Assembly (NCBI RefSeq): GCF_000003605.2
Contig: NW_003119426.1
Location: 306,825 to 337,861 of the forward strand
Length of the DNA: 31,037 nucleotides
Reading direction: 5' to 3'
From: Saccoglossus kowalevskii
Taxonomy: Eukaryota; Hemichordata; Enteropneusta; Harrimaniidae
Shown here: piece by piece, positions 18,571 through 29,810 of the stretch
Position numbering within the stretch: position 1 is the stretch's first letter
Layout of the letters: each line of letters begins with the position of its first letter
Notes under the pieces: model-generated
Databases searched by the model: none
What the model was told of the DNA's origin: nothing
What the model saw: only the letters and a program-made list of their open reading frames with translations
Position numbers and translations under genes: made by a program

Positions 18571-21500
18571 GTAATGCACAATATACAATGGATAATGTGT
18601 TTGTACATGTCAGAAAATGTACACATCAGCTCCACCAGTTTTTCAAGAACCTCTTTTTGGATTTTGATGAAACTTAATATATATAGTCACTCTTGAATAA
18701 TGTGCAGACCTGATTAGTTTTGGGTTGACTAGCTTGCATATTAATGATTCCTTTTTTGCATAATAATGAGCCAGTTTTCAGCTGTTCCACTGATTTCTCA
18801 AGAACCATTCAATATATTTCAATAAAACTTGATATATAAATGCATTGGGGTAATGCACAGACCAGAATATTATGGAAGTCTCTGCATATTAATTACCTAA
18901 TTTGCATGATAAATAGCCAGTAATTAGTTATTCCTGTAAGACGTCAAGAAGCGTTATCATATTTTAATATAAACAAGATACACAGATGCTTTGTGATAAT
19001 ATGTGATTACTTTTTGGTTGAGATTTGTGAATATTAAATATCTAATTTGCATTTCGAATTACATTTAATCTTTACATGCACATCAAACATGGCATCATTC
19101 ATAAGCATATGCACTCATTTCATGACCAAATTCAAGTTGGTTGAATGGCAGCAATTTTAATCTTAAAAATGCATTCAAAATCCAGCAATTCTGGAACTGG
19201 GTCCGGATCATGCATAGGCCATATTTCATTCAAATTCAGTACATGCATTGACCGTGATGAAACCTTGATGCATATTATTTTTTTCCCCTAGCAGATATTG
19301 TTTTACTTTTAACGAATGCTTTTTCAGGGCTGTATCTCTGACTTGTCTTTACCAATTTCATTCAACACCAACATTTTATTATATTTGTCAGAGAGTGTCA
19401 GTCATAATAGGTTATGGACATGGATGTCTTGTATCTACTGTCTTACACCTGAAGATATATATATATTTCTTTGGATATAGCCTTTCAATGTAATGCCATG
19501 ACTTGTTCACTTCTATTTTACAGTGGCTCTAGAAGAAGAGGTACCACTATGGATCCATTGAAAGAACCCTTTTCTATAAAAAGATGCCGCATGTGGTTTC
19601 AAGAGTTTTGCGGCGATACTGACAATTTTTTAGGACCTGAAGGCATGGAAAAATTTTGTGAGGATATTGGAGTAGAGCCAGAAAATATAGTTATGTTGGT
19701 GATAGCGTGGAAGCTAGATGCAAAACAGATGGGTTTCTTCACAGCAGACGAGTGGATGAAAGGAATGACCTCATTACAGTGAGTATGGAAGTAAATTAAA
19801 TACTGAGACAGACAAAGGTGTGTCTGTGATCAAAATAAATCCTATTTTATCCCCTTCACCAATTGCCCAGCAGAACAATTTTATTTGAATCTATCCGGTT
19901 ACACATTATAGATTCTTTCTTTGTCAGATGTTTATTAAATTAATATTACATGTATCAGGAATAATATGTTTTACTTATTTTACTTTTTTCAGAGTTGATT
20001 CTATTGTCAAAATTCAAGCCAAGCTAGAATACTTACGTTCACTTTTAAATGACCCAGTATTATTCAAACAAATTTATAGATACGCTTATGACTTTGCGAG
20101 AGTAAGTATGTGAATCTATTCTCTGTCTCTGTCTACTGTTATTATAATGTTCTGGAATACATGTACAAGGCTTTGTATGGCCATACAGAATGCAAATATT
20201 ATTACTTATCACATAAGCGACAGCAGGTATGACACTTGATATACACTCGTATGGGTGCATACTACGGTCAAATTCATGCTGAGCGTTGCTTACTATAGGT
20301 TTTATGTCATTTTTAATGCTAATATTATTTCTAATTTAGGATAAAGATCAACGGAGTATGGACATAGACACAGCCAAAATAATGTTATCACTACTTTTAG
20401 GAAAACATTGGACGCTTTTTTCTAGCTTTCACCAATTTCTTGAGGTAAGCTGCAGATATTGATCTTGAGGAACGCACATTGTGACCTCCATTGTATTCTG
20501 CCCAAAAATTGATAGAACAAGTAAATCACAATGGTGCTACCACATTTAAATGAATATCAAACTCAAAGAGTGCTTTCAGTAGTGCTCTACATTTTTGCTG
20601 AACTCAAGAAATAAATTATCAAAAAAAAAACACACAAAAAAGACAAAAGTCAGGTCTTCCACTGAGGTAGAATAATGTGTCTAATAGAGACTAGCACTAC
20701 ATTATTTGCTTAGCCAATTACCATGTTTAGTTACTTTGCAAATGGGAAGAAAACAAATTTAAGTCTGCTTATTTAATATGTAATTTATTTTTCTGATGTT
20801 TAATTTATTATAATTCGTTCAATTTCTGTGGGTGATGTGATTTGGGTTTTTAAGATGACCATTCACTTAAAATAATACTTGTTTGAAATTACTGTAAAAT
20901 GACTAAATTTCACTGGGTTTAAATTTCGCTGATTTACCATTTCAGGCATATTTAGTTGGTTTTAAGTTCACGGTTTTATCATTTAGATAATGTGTTCTAT
21001 GCTAAATTTTACATATTCACTCTGACTGGGTATTGATTTAGCTCATTTTTCAGTCAGCGAATATTAAAACCCAGTGAATAATTAACCTCTTTACAGTAGT
21101 CCAGCCATTGGGGGTGAAAGTGATAATTGTTGGTTTGCTGTAACTCATAATCCAATCGTATTATTTCTCTCGCCCAATGGGAGGAGTTTATTGTCTTCTC
21201 TTTGTTTTTCCTACAGCAATCCAAATATAGAGTGATCAATAAGGATCAGTGGTGCAATATTTTAGAATTCAGTAGAACCATCAACTCAGATCTTAGTAAT
21301 TATGATGAAGACGGTGCATGTAAGTAGTTGTAACTTATATAATACAGAGTTATAAGATAATGCCTGTAAACTGTGATTTCAGGATTGTACAGCAATTGTG
21401 TAAACAAAGTCACTAAGTCTCTATGTTGTAGCTCTAAGAGAAATTTACATGCAATAAATTTTCATGATTTTCACAATTAAACATTCACTCAAATAATGAA

Positions 21501-22115
21501 TATTAAATTGTGAAACATAAAACCTGGTTTCTACATATTCTATCTCAAAAAATACACTGTCTCTATCATGGTACTTTATTTGTGTGAGCAACAGCTTTTG
21601 ACAAATTTTATTTTCAAAATTATTGATATTGTCTATAAACTAATTCTGCATTAATAATTAAAATTCTGTTACAATATGTATCATGTCTGTTATGTGAGTG
21701 TCAGTCATATTAGATTATATCATGAATGTCTTGTATTGATTGTCATAGCACAAGCAATGGGAGGATTGATGCTACTCTAGCTGTAATAGCAGACCGACTT
21801 TAGCTATTACTGAAGATGGATGTATAAATGTATATAAATGAAGATATTCTTTGCTAACGAAGGTGTACTCCCTCCTGACATTTTTTTCTAGAAAAACCCC
21901 TGGCTAATATAATTGCATTTCTTAAATGCTGATTCATACATGGCGACTGACATTTATGTCTTGTTTAAAGTAAGAATGAGCATTACACTAATTATGCAAA
22001 AGTTTTGTTAACACATTAGAAAACGGACCCTGAATGCACTGTTACTTTTCTATTCACAGGGCCTGTCATGCTAGATGAATTTGTGGATTGGCAACGGACA
22101 AAAACAACATCATAG
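18494..22115 (+). CDS. DCUN1D4: DCN1-like protein 4/5 (cullin neddylation co-E3), complete
   Basis: Six coding exons give 234 residues plus TAG, close to the recalled 237 of human DCUN1D5. DCN1-like proteins bind cullins and N-acetylated NEDD8 E2 to promote cullin neddylation. The N-terminus is basic ([15 protein letters not shown]) and looks like a nuclear localisation signal, as in DCUN1D4/5. The potentiating neddylation (PONY) domain begins near SIKRC (residues 43-47) and includes [62 protein letters not shown]. The cullin-contacting D-A-D patch known from DCUN1D1 appears intact as Asp192, Ala216 and Asp222. Vertebrates have two paralogues, DCUN1D4 and DCUN1D5; this reads slightly closer to DCUN1D4, but its neighbour DYNC2H1 is that of human DCUN1D5. 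It is probably the single pre-duplication orthologue. Confidence 0.95.
18630..19060. repeat. Three degenerate tandem units of about 150 bp
   Basis: TCAAGAACC-type words recur at 18643, 18798 and 18944 (spacing 155 and 146 bp). Each is followed at similar distances by AAACTTGATAT, TAATGTGCAGACC, TGCATATTAAT and TTTGCATGATAA-like words. The units are strongly diverged. In the DCUN1D4/5 intron before coding exon 2. Confidence 0.6.
19393..19475. repeat. Dispersed repeat, copy 1 (pairs with 21696)
   Basis: The segment beginning GAGTGTCAGTCATAATAGG, then GGATGTCTTGTAT and CTGAAGATATA, matches 21696 onward (GAGTGTCAGTCATATTAGAT, GAATGTCTTGTAT, CTGAAGATGGATG). The second copy is longer in the middle. 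Confidence 0.5.
19524..19778 (+). CDS. DCUN1D4: DCUN1D4/5 coding exon 2 (residues 26-110, plus 2 nt)
   Basis: 255 bp, acceptor TATTTTACAG, donor GTGAGT. It encodes the first half of the PONY domain: [48 protein letters not shown]. This is the block most similar to human DCUN1D4 and DCUN1D5. Confidence 0.97.
19993..20101 (+). CDS. DCUN1D4: DCUN1D4/5 coding exon 3 (residues 111-147)
   Basis: 109 bp, acceptor TTTTTTCAG, donor GTAAGT, phase 2 to 0. The peptide [20 protein letters not shown] and RYAYDFAR matches human DYLRSFLNDSTNFKLIYRYA. Confidence 0.96.
20340..20444 (+). CDS. DCUN1D4: DCUN1D4/5 coding exon 4 (residues 148-182)
   Basis: 105 bp, acceptor TAATTTAG, donor GTAAGC, phase 0 at both ends. 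The peptide [20 protein letters not shown] and FHQFLE matches human DKDQRSLDINTAKCMLGLLL and FHQFLE of DCUN1D4. Confidence 0.96.
20892..21096 (-). mobile_element. TA-flanked MITE, family 1, copy 5 (inverted)
   Basis: 205 bp in the DCUN1D4/5 intron between coding exons 4 and 5, same orientation as copy 4. The ends are TA|CTGTAAAA and CTTTACAG|TA. It ends about 120 bp before the next exon without disturbing the acceptor. Confidence 0.78.
21217..21319 (+). CDS. DCUN1D4: DCUN1D4/5 coding exon 5 (residues 183-216, plus 1 nt)
   Basis: 103 bp, acceptor TTTTTCCTACAG, donor GTAAGT, ends in phase 1. The peptide [20 protein letters not shown] and SNYDEDGA carries Asp192 and Ala216 of the cullin-binding patch. 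Confidence 0.97.
21696..21860. repeat. Dispersed repeat, copy 2
   Basis: The longer copy of the repeat at 19393, including GCTGTAATAGCAGACC and a near-inverted TAGCTATTACTG, suggesting an internal hairpin. It lies in the last DCUN1D4/5 intron. Probably a non-autonomous DNA element; ends not defined. Confidence 0.45.
22060..22115 (+). CDS. DCUN1D4: DCUN1D4/5 coding exon 6 and stop (residues 217-234)
   Basis: Acceptor CTATTCACAG, then [18 protein letters not shown] and TAG at 22113-22115. The end matches human WPVLLDEFVEW plus a short variable tail. Asp222 is the third residue of the D-A-D patch. Confidence 0.96.
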
Positions 22116-22600
22116 TAAATGCTTTTTGTGTTGTGTATATAATATATATATATATATGTTTGTGTGATTGGTTTCCTATAACTATATGCTTCAATTGAAA
22201 TGCTGCAAAATTTATCCATGATGAAAGTATCGACTGCAAATGAAAAAGGACTAACATGGTTGCCGAGCATTCTCATCAAGATTTTTATTTAATCCTGTGT
22301 TCCGTTATTGGAGAAGAAATATATATATATGTTACTTGCCTATGAAGATGCCACCGTTGAACACACAGATTGTGTGAGGAAGGAAAATCTGCCTATATGC
22401 ATCACATTTCTTTGTAGAGGGAACAATAGATAGTACCGTAGCTATAGCAATGTGATTGCTGATTATTTTATTATTGTACCATGAAGATTGCTGTATTAAA
22501 GTAAAATCTGTCTAAACTGGTACCTTCGTTAAATTTTTGTTTGCACTCCTGTCACCATGGTCTCTGTTGTTAGTGTGAGAATAAGGCAAAGTAGGCACTT
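22116..22600 (+). terminator. DCUN1D4/5 3' UTR with candidate poly(A) signals
   Basis: An ATTAAA at 22495-22500 is followed about 50 nt later by GT-rich sequence (around 22550-22580), the layout of a polyadenylation site. AATAAA hexamers further on (23672, 24051, 24174) could serve a longer 3' UTR. Which is used cannot be decided from sequence. A (TA)n tract lies at 22136-22158. Confidence 0.35.
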
Positions 22601-25600
22601 GTACACTACCGATAACATTGACCCTATTCTTTTAAATCTTTAAACTGATTAAACGTTTTTTGAGGCTTATTTTGTAAAATTCTTTTTTTTTTGCTTCTTC
22701 ATTTTGTTTTTGTTATAATATAACAAAAGTTTCTGTTAGTATTACAACTTCAGTACTGTGTATCAAATTGGTTTCACACTGCAAAATACAGAGCAATATC
22801 ACTTGACACAATTCATTTTTGATCGGGATGTTCCTAAATTTTTAATTTAATTTTAAATATTTCCTATATCTGTTTCATACCTTCACTACCGTCAGCACAT
22901 ATGAGTAGAAATGCAATGTTTTTCATTTTCTTTTGAAGAGATTTGTAGAATCGTGATGTTCACTTGTTTGGACACCCAGAATTTTTTTTGTATCTGAATG
23001 ATCGTTTACAAGGTTAGATACATGTACACTTAGCAATTGCTTAATATATATTCTCATTTTTTTGGTGATCAATTATTAGACAGGTGTAACTGGATTCTGG
23101 TCACCTGTTTAAGATAGTTTTAAGATAAATATTTATGATATCTTTTCCTAGTTTGATGTTTGACTGATTTTAGTATTGTACATGTCATTGTTTACCAAAC
23201 TCATTAGTAACCATCATCTTTTCCTTTACACTGGATGTAGTTCTTGTCGAAGCAACATGATTTGTTTCTCTGTAGTTGTTGAAAATATACGTGATACTTT
23301 TTTTTAAAAAACTCAAGTATTTTTTTTTATTCTGAATGCTATGAATGCTAAATACTAAAAATGAAAAAAATTTTGTTTGAAGAGGCACATTGGGACATAG
23401 AAATGCTTGTAATCATACACCGAAAGGAGACCGAGTGTCAAGGTCAAATTTTTAAAAATTCCCTTACCCGAGGGCACTAAGGCATTTGCATTTAGGGCAC
23501 AAAGGCATTTGCATTTTATGCCTCTGTGAAGTTTAGCCTGCATACATGTATATACTTCAATCAATGGCATACAGTCAGGGATCGATTATATCGCATGCAT
23601 TCATTTATTTTGGTTCGGGACTATTGTGTGAAATATTTCGTCTGAATTCGCATGAAGTATAGGAAACCTGGAATAAATTTTTGCATTTCAATGCTTTGCA
23701 GCATACTTAAATGCTCTGATCGTTTTGACTTTCTATATGATTGTGTCCGAATTTCTTTTGCTAGCAATTTTGAATAGTGTACCAATGAATTTGGATTCAC
23801 TTCTGTTCTAAATTACCTGCGGACAAGGCATACAAATTCAGGCAATCAAATATGTCGCATAATAGTCCAAAGAATTCAATACAGCTCTTCTCTGACTGAA
23901 CTTACTGCAAGGGGAGTCTCCCAAGGTGAATATTTCTGTTTGGATTTTTTTTGTTGCTAGCGAGTTCACTGAAAGGTAACAACATAATCAGTATGTGTAT
24001 TTTAATCATTTTGGTTTGCAACCATCAGCTTTATTTTCTGGTCCAGTTGTAATAAATTATATTTGAATTGTGTACACACAAACCAAAGAGGAACGAATAA
24101 CTACCCAGTATATACTTTTTGCTGATCAAAAGAACATATCATTTATAACAATTACAATGTACTTTTACGGTATAATAAAATAATTTTACACTATTGCAAT
24201 TCCAGATAGAAAATGATTAGACTGTTATAGCTTACTTTGCTGGAAGGGGAGGATGTCATCTTGTAAAACGATTGCAATCATTTGAGATTGCTACAGTACA
24301 GTTTATGCTCTGTACTGCACATTATATATTGAGATCGCCCAACTATATCGTTTGCATCCCACTTTTATCTCAATAATTTTTTAAAAGAAATTACCTCATT
24401 GACTTGAGCCATAATATCCTGATGTTAGAGATTGATGTTTGGCGTTTTTCCTACTTAAAATTGTTGATGCTTGTGAGATGGGATGGCGATGAATATGCAT
24501 CCATACACAAGCAATGCACAAGCAAATAATGAAGAATTACACGAAAGCTGCGCTGCACTGAACATGTATGTTGTATCAAGTCACGAAGCCTTAAAACAAA
24601 GCAAGCAGAAGGATTTCTTGATAATACATGGACAAATTGGATTCAGACTTGTACAACATTTGTGCTTTGTTGTGTTGATAGGAAGAAAAACTTTTGTTAA
24701 TACCACATTTCACAAATATGATCAATGTCACTCAAAGACTTAACTTCCAGTTGAAATGATTTTATGATCAAAACTCGGGATGAGTTACTTCAGAATTTAC
24801 TTGTTCAGGATCTATAAAGCGTGTGCTAGAGAATTATAAAAGTAAATTTTTAAGCAAAATGTCTGTATTTGATAAAATAATTTTGCCTTAGCGCCTAATG
24901 TGACTTGTTTCCTGATAGATTTCCCAATGACACAACATTTATTTTTTGTCATTTACTGTATTCTAATGAAGGTCATTTAGTTTTCAGTTTAGAACAAACC
25001 ACCTGAAACTTTCTTCAGCCATGATGTCCCCCAGATGCACCTTTTCAGATTGTTCTGTTATCAAAATGGATAATCTTCATTTTTTTTGAATCAGTACATT
25101 AATCTTATCCTTAAGTCAGTTAGCCCAGTGCAGCACAAAATTGTATAAACTACTGTTCTCTGTAAATTTGAAATTCAATTGTTAATGAACTCGCCTGAAA
25201 ACTGAGTCGAGAGATTTGCATATTTTTTTTAAAACACCTCATAAAAACATATATACAATGTACTACCAAATGTTTATCTATATTGGTTGGGGGTTGTCAA
25301 GCTTTGCATTAGACTAGATCTTTGTATTTAATTTCATTCAGCTACGAATATTACAATTTAACAGTGTAATAAATTCAATGCACCGTAAACTGATAAGATA
25401 CCTGACAATAAGTTTAAGAGTACAATATTTCAAGCATGTATTTTACATTTATACTATAATGTTGGAATATATACTTGGGCTTACCTGGGAATTTTGACAC
25501 TGAGTAGCGTCATACATGTAGTTTTATGGATTGAAGATGCATTGTTCATATAGCAGTTTAGTACACCAAGTAGTCTCCCACTATGTTTTATAGTGTAGAT

Positions 25601-27200
25601 GTACTACCCTTTCTGATTGTACTCATTCAATCCAAAGCTATTTATATCTAATATTTCTCATACATACCTGCATTCATTTATTACGTAGATTTTGAGTTGC
25701 TATCTTGACTTGTGGATGGTTGTAATTTCTAGAAATTCAAGAAGTTTTTGTTTAATCGTGTTACATGTAGGACTTTAAAAGTTTCCAAGAATTTACTCAT
25801 TTAATATATATGAAAAAAATACATCTTGTCTTGAAGTTTATCTTTATGCTGATGATGATGCCAAATATGGAATAGTTTGTTTTATTTTCATTTGTTTTTG
25901 GGGAAACTGATGTATAAATTCTTTGCAGACATGACTTACCTTGAAAGCTGCATAATGAAGAATAGAGATAGCCAGTGTTAGTCTAAAAGTGTGAAATGTC
26001 ATTTGACATAACACTTTCTTTCACATAAAAATGTCACATTAGAGGACATTTCTGTAATGAAGCTTTTGTACTAAAGTATGTGCAGACGTATCATTTGTGT
26101 CATAATAATATGGAAACTTTTATACTGAATAAAGGGGTACTTGCATGTGATATTGTATTTGTCTGCTTTCTTTGTCTCCAGTCGGATAGAGTCCTGCAAC
26201 TTATAATTTCACCTCCATGTAGCTGTGCATCTACATGTATATGTGAATCTTTCTACACTTATATCTCAAATCGATTATTATTCTAACTTCGCACATGCAT
26301 CTTATATCGTCATGGTCCATTTCAAGGTGGCCATTTTAGTGCTAAAAAAATCAATGGAAATACAATGAAATTTTTTGAGGTTACCCTGTCTATTGTAGTA
26401 TGTACATGTGTGATAAGGAGCCCTGACATACCAACAATTAAACCAAAATTAATAGTTGTATAGGGATTTCAACAAAGTAAACAGTAAACATAACAATAAC
26501 ACATACATAGGATTATGTGTAAAGTAGTATAGAAATTATTGTGCTACACAAGAGAAAATGATTAGTTTCAAAGCATTCACAATAAAAATAAAGCACATAA
26601 TATTAATATATGGACCTCAAGATTAAGACCAAAAAGTGTTAACAGGTATTTGCAAAAGTGTGATCATATCCTGCCATACCATTAGCACCTGTCGTATATC
26701 AATCTGAGTAAACAATTTATGAAGGGACCTTCCACAAAAAACAAATTTGTCGCATTTTTTACCAGTTCATAAAATTTACAATAGAACTTAAAAAAACCTT
26801 TACTCTGCAGCTTGAAAGACAGGAATCTGACATTTCTCAAAGTCTCCATATCAAGTGCAAACACAAGCTTATCGAACATACTGAGAAATGAATGCAGGAG
26901 AAAACGGGATATTATTACAAAGATGTTTCACCAGTATCTCGACAACCCTTCTTAGATTTATATCTCAAGAATAAAACTTGGTACATTGGTGCCCAGAACA
27001 ATTCACATTTTTATTTCTTCAGGATGTATGAAATCATTTTCTAGCACATGTAATGGAATCTAATAAACTTGTATGCAGTTTACTATTCAGATTCTTGTAT
27101 ATATGGTATGGTATTGCAGATCACATTGCTTTCACAATTATGATTCGCACACACAGCCAACTATAGATTTTTAATTAGCTTCTAATACTTTCAATACTAG
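22501..27200. other. Gene-free AT-rich stretch
   Basis: Beyond possible long 3' UTR sequence of DCUN1D4/5, I see no protein gene, no structural RNA and no clear splice-bounded exon here. The open frames are short, lack recognisable domains and have AT-rich composition like the surroundings. Several TACATGTA words and the octamer repeat are the only structure noted. Confidence 0.6.
23471..23516. repeat. 23-bp direct repeat with two octamer motifs
   Basis: Two adjacent copies of AGGGCACWAAGGCATTTGC plus ATTT, differing at one base. Each contains the POU octamer ATTTGCAT (23484-23491 and 23507-23514). Confidence 0.8.
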
Positions 27201-27239
27201 TATTTTATTCACCGGCCAAATGAATGACAGTACGTGTAG

Positions 27240-27275
27240 CCAATCAGCGATAATGCTGCACCTGGTGATTTGCAT
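27240..27275 (+). promoter_or_regulatory. CCAAT box plus octamer
   Basis: CCAAT at 27240-27244 and ATTTGCAT at 27268-27275 are 23 bp apart on the plus strand, a combination seen in histone H2B and some snRNA promoters. No histone or snRNA sequence follows, so this is only a motif observation. Confidence 0.25.
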
Positions 27276-27439
27276 TAATGAGAGACAAGCCATAGTGTTC
27301 CTGGTCATATTTCCTTACTGCAAACTGCCCTGAAAGTTTATTGTGTTTTTGAGCTGGTGGAGTTTATTTAGGAAGTGAAGTCGTAAAGCAGGTGTGGTGC
27401 TGGCTTCTAAGTTGTCAGTATCAACAGATGTTGGAAATT

Positions 27440-27900
27440 TTAGAATGATTTGTTCACTGGGGATCCAGAAATTCGGTACGGAGGGGCCGCTCCTACTTAC
27501 GTGGGCTCAGATCCGGTGGGCTGTGTCTGTCAATTGATTTGTATTTTTTTGTGTGATCTTCGCCGGTATGATACGGACTGGGAAATAACGACTGCAAACC
27601 GCAGGGTCCATCTTTATTCTATGACAAAGTGAGCAATTTTTCTCGTACTTCCAGCTCCGCTGGTCATACAAATTAGTTCGCCTTTTAAAAAAATAGTGTG
27701 CATTAATAAAACCGACTTTCGAGCGCTCGCGGGGGTGAGGATGGGGTGGCGGGTGTGTGTTCGTCCGACACCCCCCGGCTACAGGCATGACAGTGTAATA
27801 TGTTTAACAGTTTTTCCCACTTTCTTGTCGGCCACCTTGAAACAGTTAAGAGGTCATTTTGAGCCAATTGTGGGTATATAAGCATTCTGATTTTGTCACA
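27440..27900. other. CpG- and GC-richer patch without recognisable gene
   Basis: This block stands out from AT-rich surroundings, with GAGCGCTCGCGGGGGTGAGG and a C-rich hairpin near 27755-27778. A donor-like AAAGTGAGC is at 27627-27635 and a CCAAT/TATATAAG pair at 27864-27882. It could be a promoter or first exon of a gene to the right, or a transposon end. No coding content was recognised. Confidence 0.35.
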
Positions 27901-29550
27901 TTTCCGAAAAAGGAAAACATAGCAAAAACGAAATTACAATGTAATATATAACGAAAATAAAATATTTGAAAATAAACAAAAGAAACAAAAAAAAATATTA
28001 AAAGAAAATTAATATTAAAATATAGTAATAAACGACAACCAAGTCAAGTATAATTGCGAACAAATTAATTTAATCACTAGCAAAACATACCTTATCGACC
28101 TAAAATATCGAAAATTAGTCAAAACGTCGGACCCGATTTCAAGTACTTTTTAGAGACGTGCATAAATCAGACCCGTCTTCCTTACTGCCAAATATTGATC
28201 CCAAACTCTGATAGTTATCCAATAAATCAAACCTTCATGAAAACAGAGGTTATGGTCATATCCGACTTTTACGTGGTGTATTATAAATGTAGAATATTCC
28301 GTACTATAATTGAGAAATTAAGATTCCAAGTAACCAAACTCAAGTCCCAAGCTGACTAACATCGACGTAAAATATCCATAATTATACTCCAGATAGATAG
28401 ATATTCAGATAGATATTAGGCAGTGTATGCGACTTTTGTTTGATTTTTATTCTTGAATTTTCCAGCAACAAGATTCTATGATTTAAATTCTTGCACAAAT
28501 GCAATATCTCGCCTGCATGCTACTCGCATGAATAGATTAAGTATACGGGTATGCGCCTCTATTTCGAATTAATTTTCACGATCGAGACGATCTTTATGAC
28601 CCCCCTAATTTTAAGTTTTTACCAGTTTTTGGCGAAAACACCTTTTTTTAACAAAAGGCGTCATCAACGTTGAACTTATATAATCCAGTTTTTATCTGCC
28701 CGCGGAGCACTCCCACACAACATTCAGGTGACCTCCTGGCCGAACTGCTATTATATTCCTATCAAGTGTGCATCATAGATTCGGGTGTTATTTTACTGCG
28801 CTATCTGTAGACGGCTTTTACACGGGTCTGTATGTCAGTAATAAAAAATCGGTCGTACAAGTAACCTGGCACTATATAATGTAGATCGTGTGACAAAAAA
28901 GTGTGTAGATCGTGTTAACACACTATATAATCGTGTGTGCACCATATGTTTCGTTCCTTTTAAACCGCCACAGTCGACACAGCGCATCATGTTCGATACG
29001 GGACTTACAGTGACGTATACAGCGCCTTTAAATTATATTGTTTAAACAAAATTCGACCACGCACTGCGAAGCTGAAATGGACATCATGGCTGTAAACCAC
29101 TATGAAAAAGTTTCTGTTCTGTTGATTCACCCTTTTTGAGAGTTTGAATACTTTTCCCAATATAGTGCCTTCATGTATTGGTTTAATTGAGGTATGTCTA
29201 CCCAAATCTGTAAATGCAAGCGTCATTGAAACATTGAATTGTTCGCCAGTATGTCCGTTGCAATTTTTCAATTCTTGCTTGTATTAGAAGGTAATCCCCC
29301 CTTTCTTTATAAATAAGGCATTTTAACTGTACTTTCGTAATAATAATTGTCAGATTATTTATACGCAGAGAGAGGATGCTTCAGTAATGTTTATATGTCA
29401 CCGATTGTGTGTATATTTTAGTTACACAATTGCACGGACAAAAATGACCCAACAGAAGGCTATACATATGAAATGCAATGTGAAATCTAATTGCCGAGTA
29501 GTCACTATCGTTAAAATCGTTCACATGGTGAAGGCTGTAGACAAATATAC
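27901..29550. other. Gene-free stretch with A-rich and GATA-type simple repeats
   Basis: It contains an A-rich block (about 27910-28040), a short GATA-like repeat (28393-28426) and a locally duplicated GTAGATCGTGT/CACTATATAAT pair (28870-28935). I recognise no gene. Confidence 0.5.
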
Positions 29551-29564
29551 GTACAGGCCCGTAG

Positions 29565-29600
29565 TTTGGGGAGGTTCGGCGGGTTCGGTGGAACCCCCTA
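29565..29600. repeat. GC-rich inverted motif (transposon-end-like)
   Basis: Tandem GGTTCGG words are followed by a perfect hairpin, GGGTTC-GGTG-GAACCC, at 29581-29596. Similar G-rich/C-rich hairpins recur as repeat ends in invertebrate genomes; I cannot assign a family. Confidence 0.35.
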
Positions 29601-29784
29601 AATTTTGGAAGTGAATAGATTTATTATCGTAGATTAGAACATAATAAACAAACAGTATTAATTAAAATAATTATCATCGTTTAAATCACTTGACTCATTG
29701 AGGTAACTATCAGATTCAGCAGCTGATGTTAAATATTAAAACAACATTGAAACAATAATGTAATGGTAGTCACTCTCTGAATGA

Positions 29785-29810
29785 TGTGGTGGTCCTGAAT
29801 AGGGCCGTTT
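29785..29810 (-). other. Histone mRNA 3' stem-loop relic
   Basis: On the minus strand AAACGGCCCT-ATTC-AGGACC-ACCACA resembles the histone pre-mRNA 3' element (six-base stem, four-base loop, ACC(A)CA flank). It has one stem mismatch (C against A) and A instead of U at the first loop position. A purine-rich CAGAGAG follows, as in histone downstream elements. No histone reading frame is found upstream on this strand, so it appears to be an orphan remnant. Confidence 0.5.

Noticed and set aside
24483-24743. 86-codon plus-strand open frame
   Set aside because: No recognisable motif, and local composition is no different from surrounding non-coding DNA.
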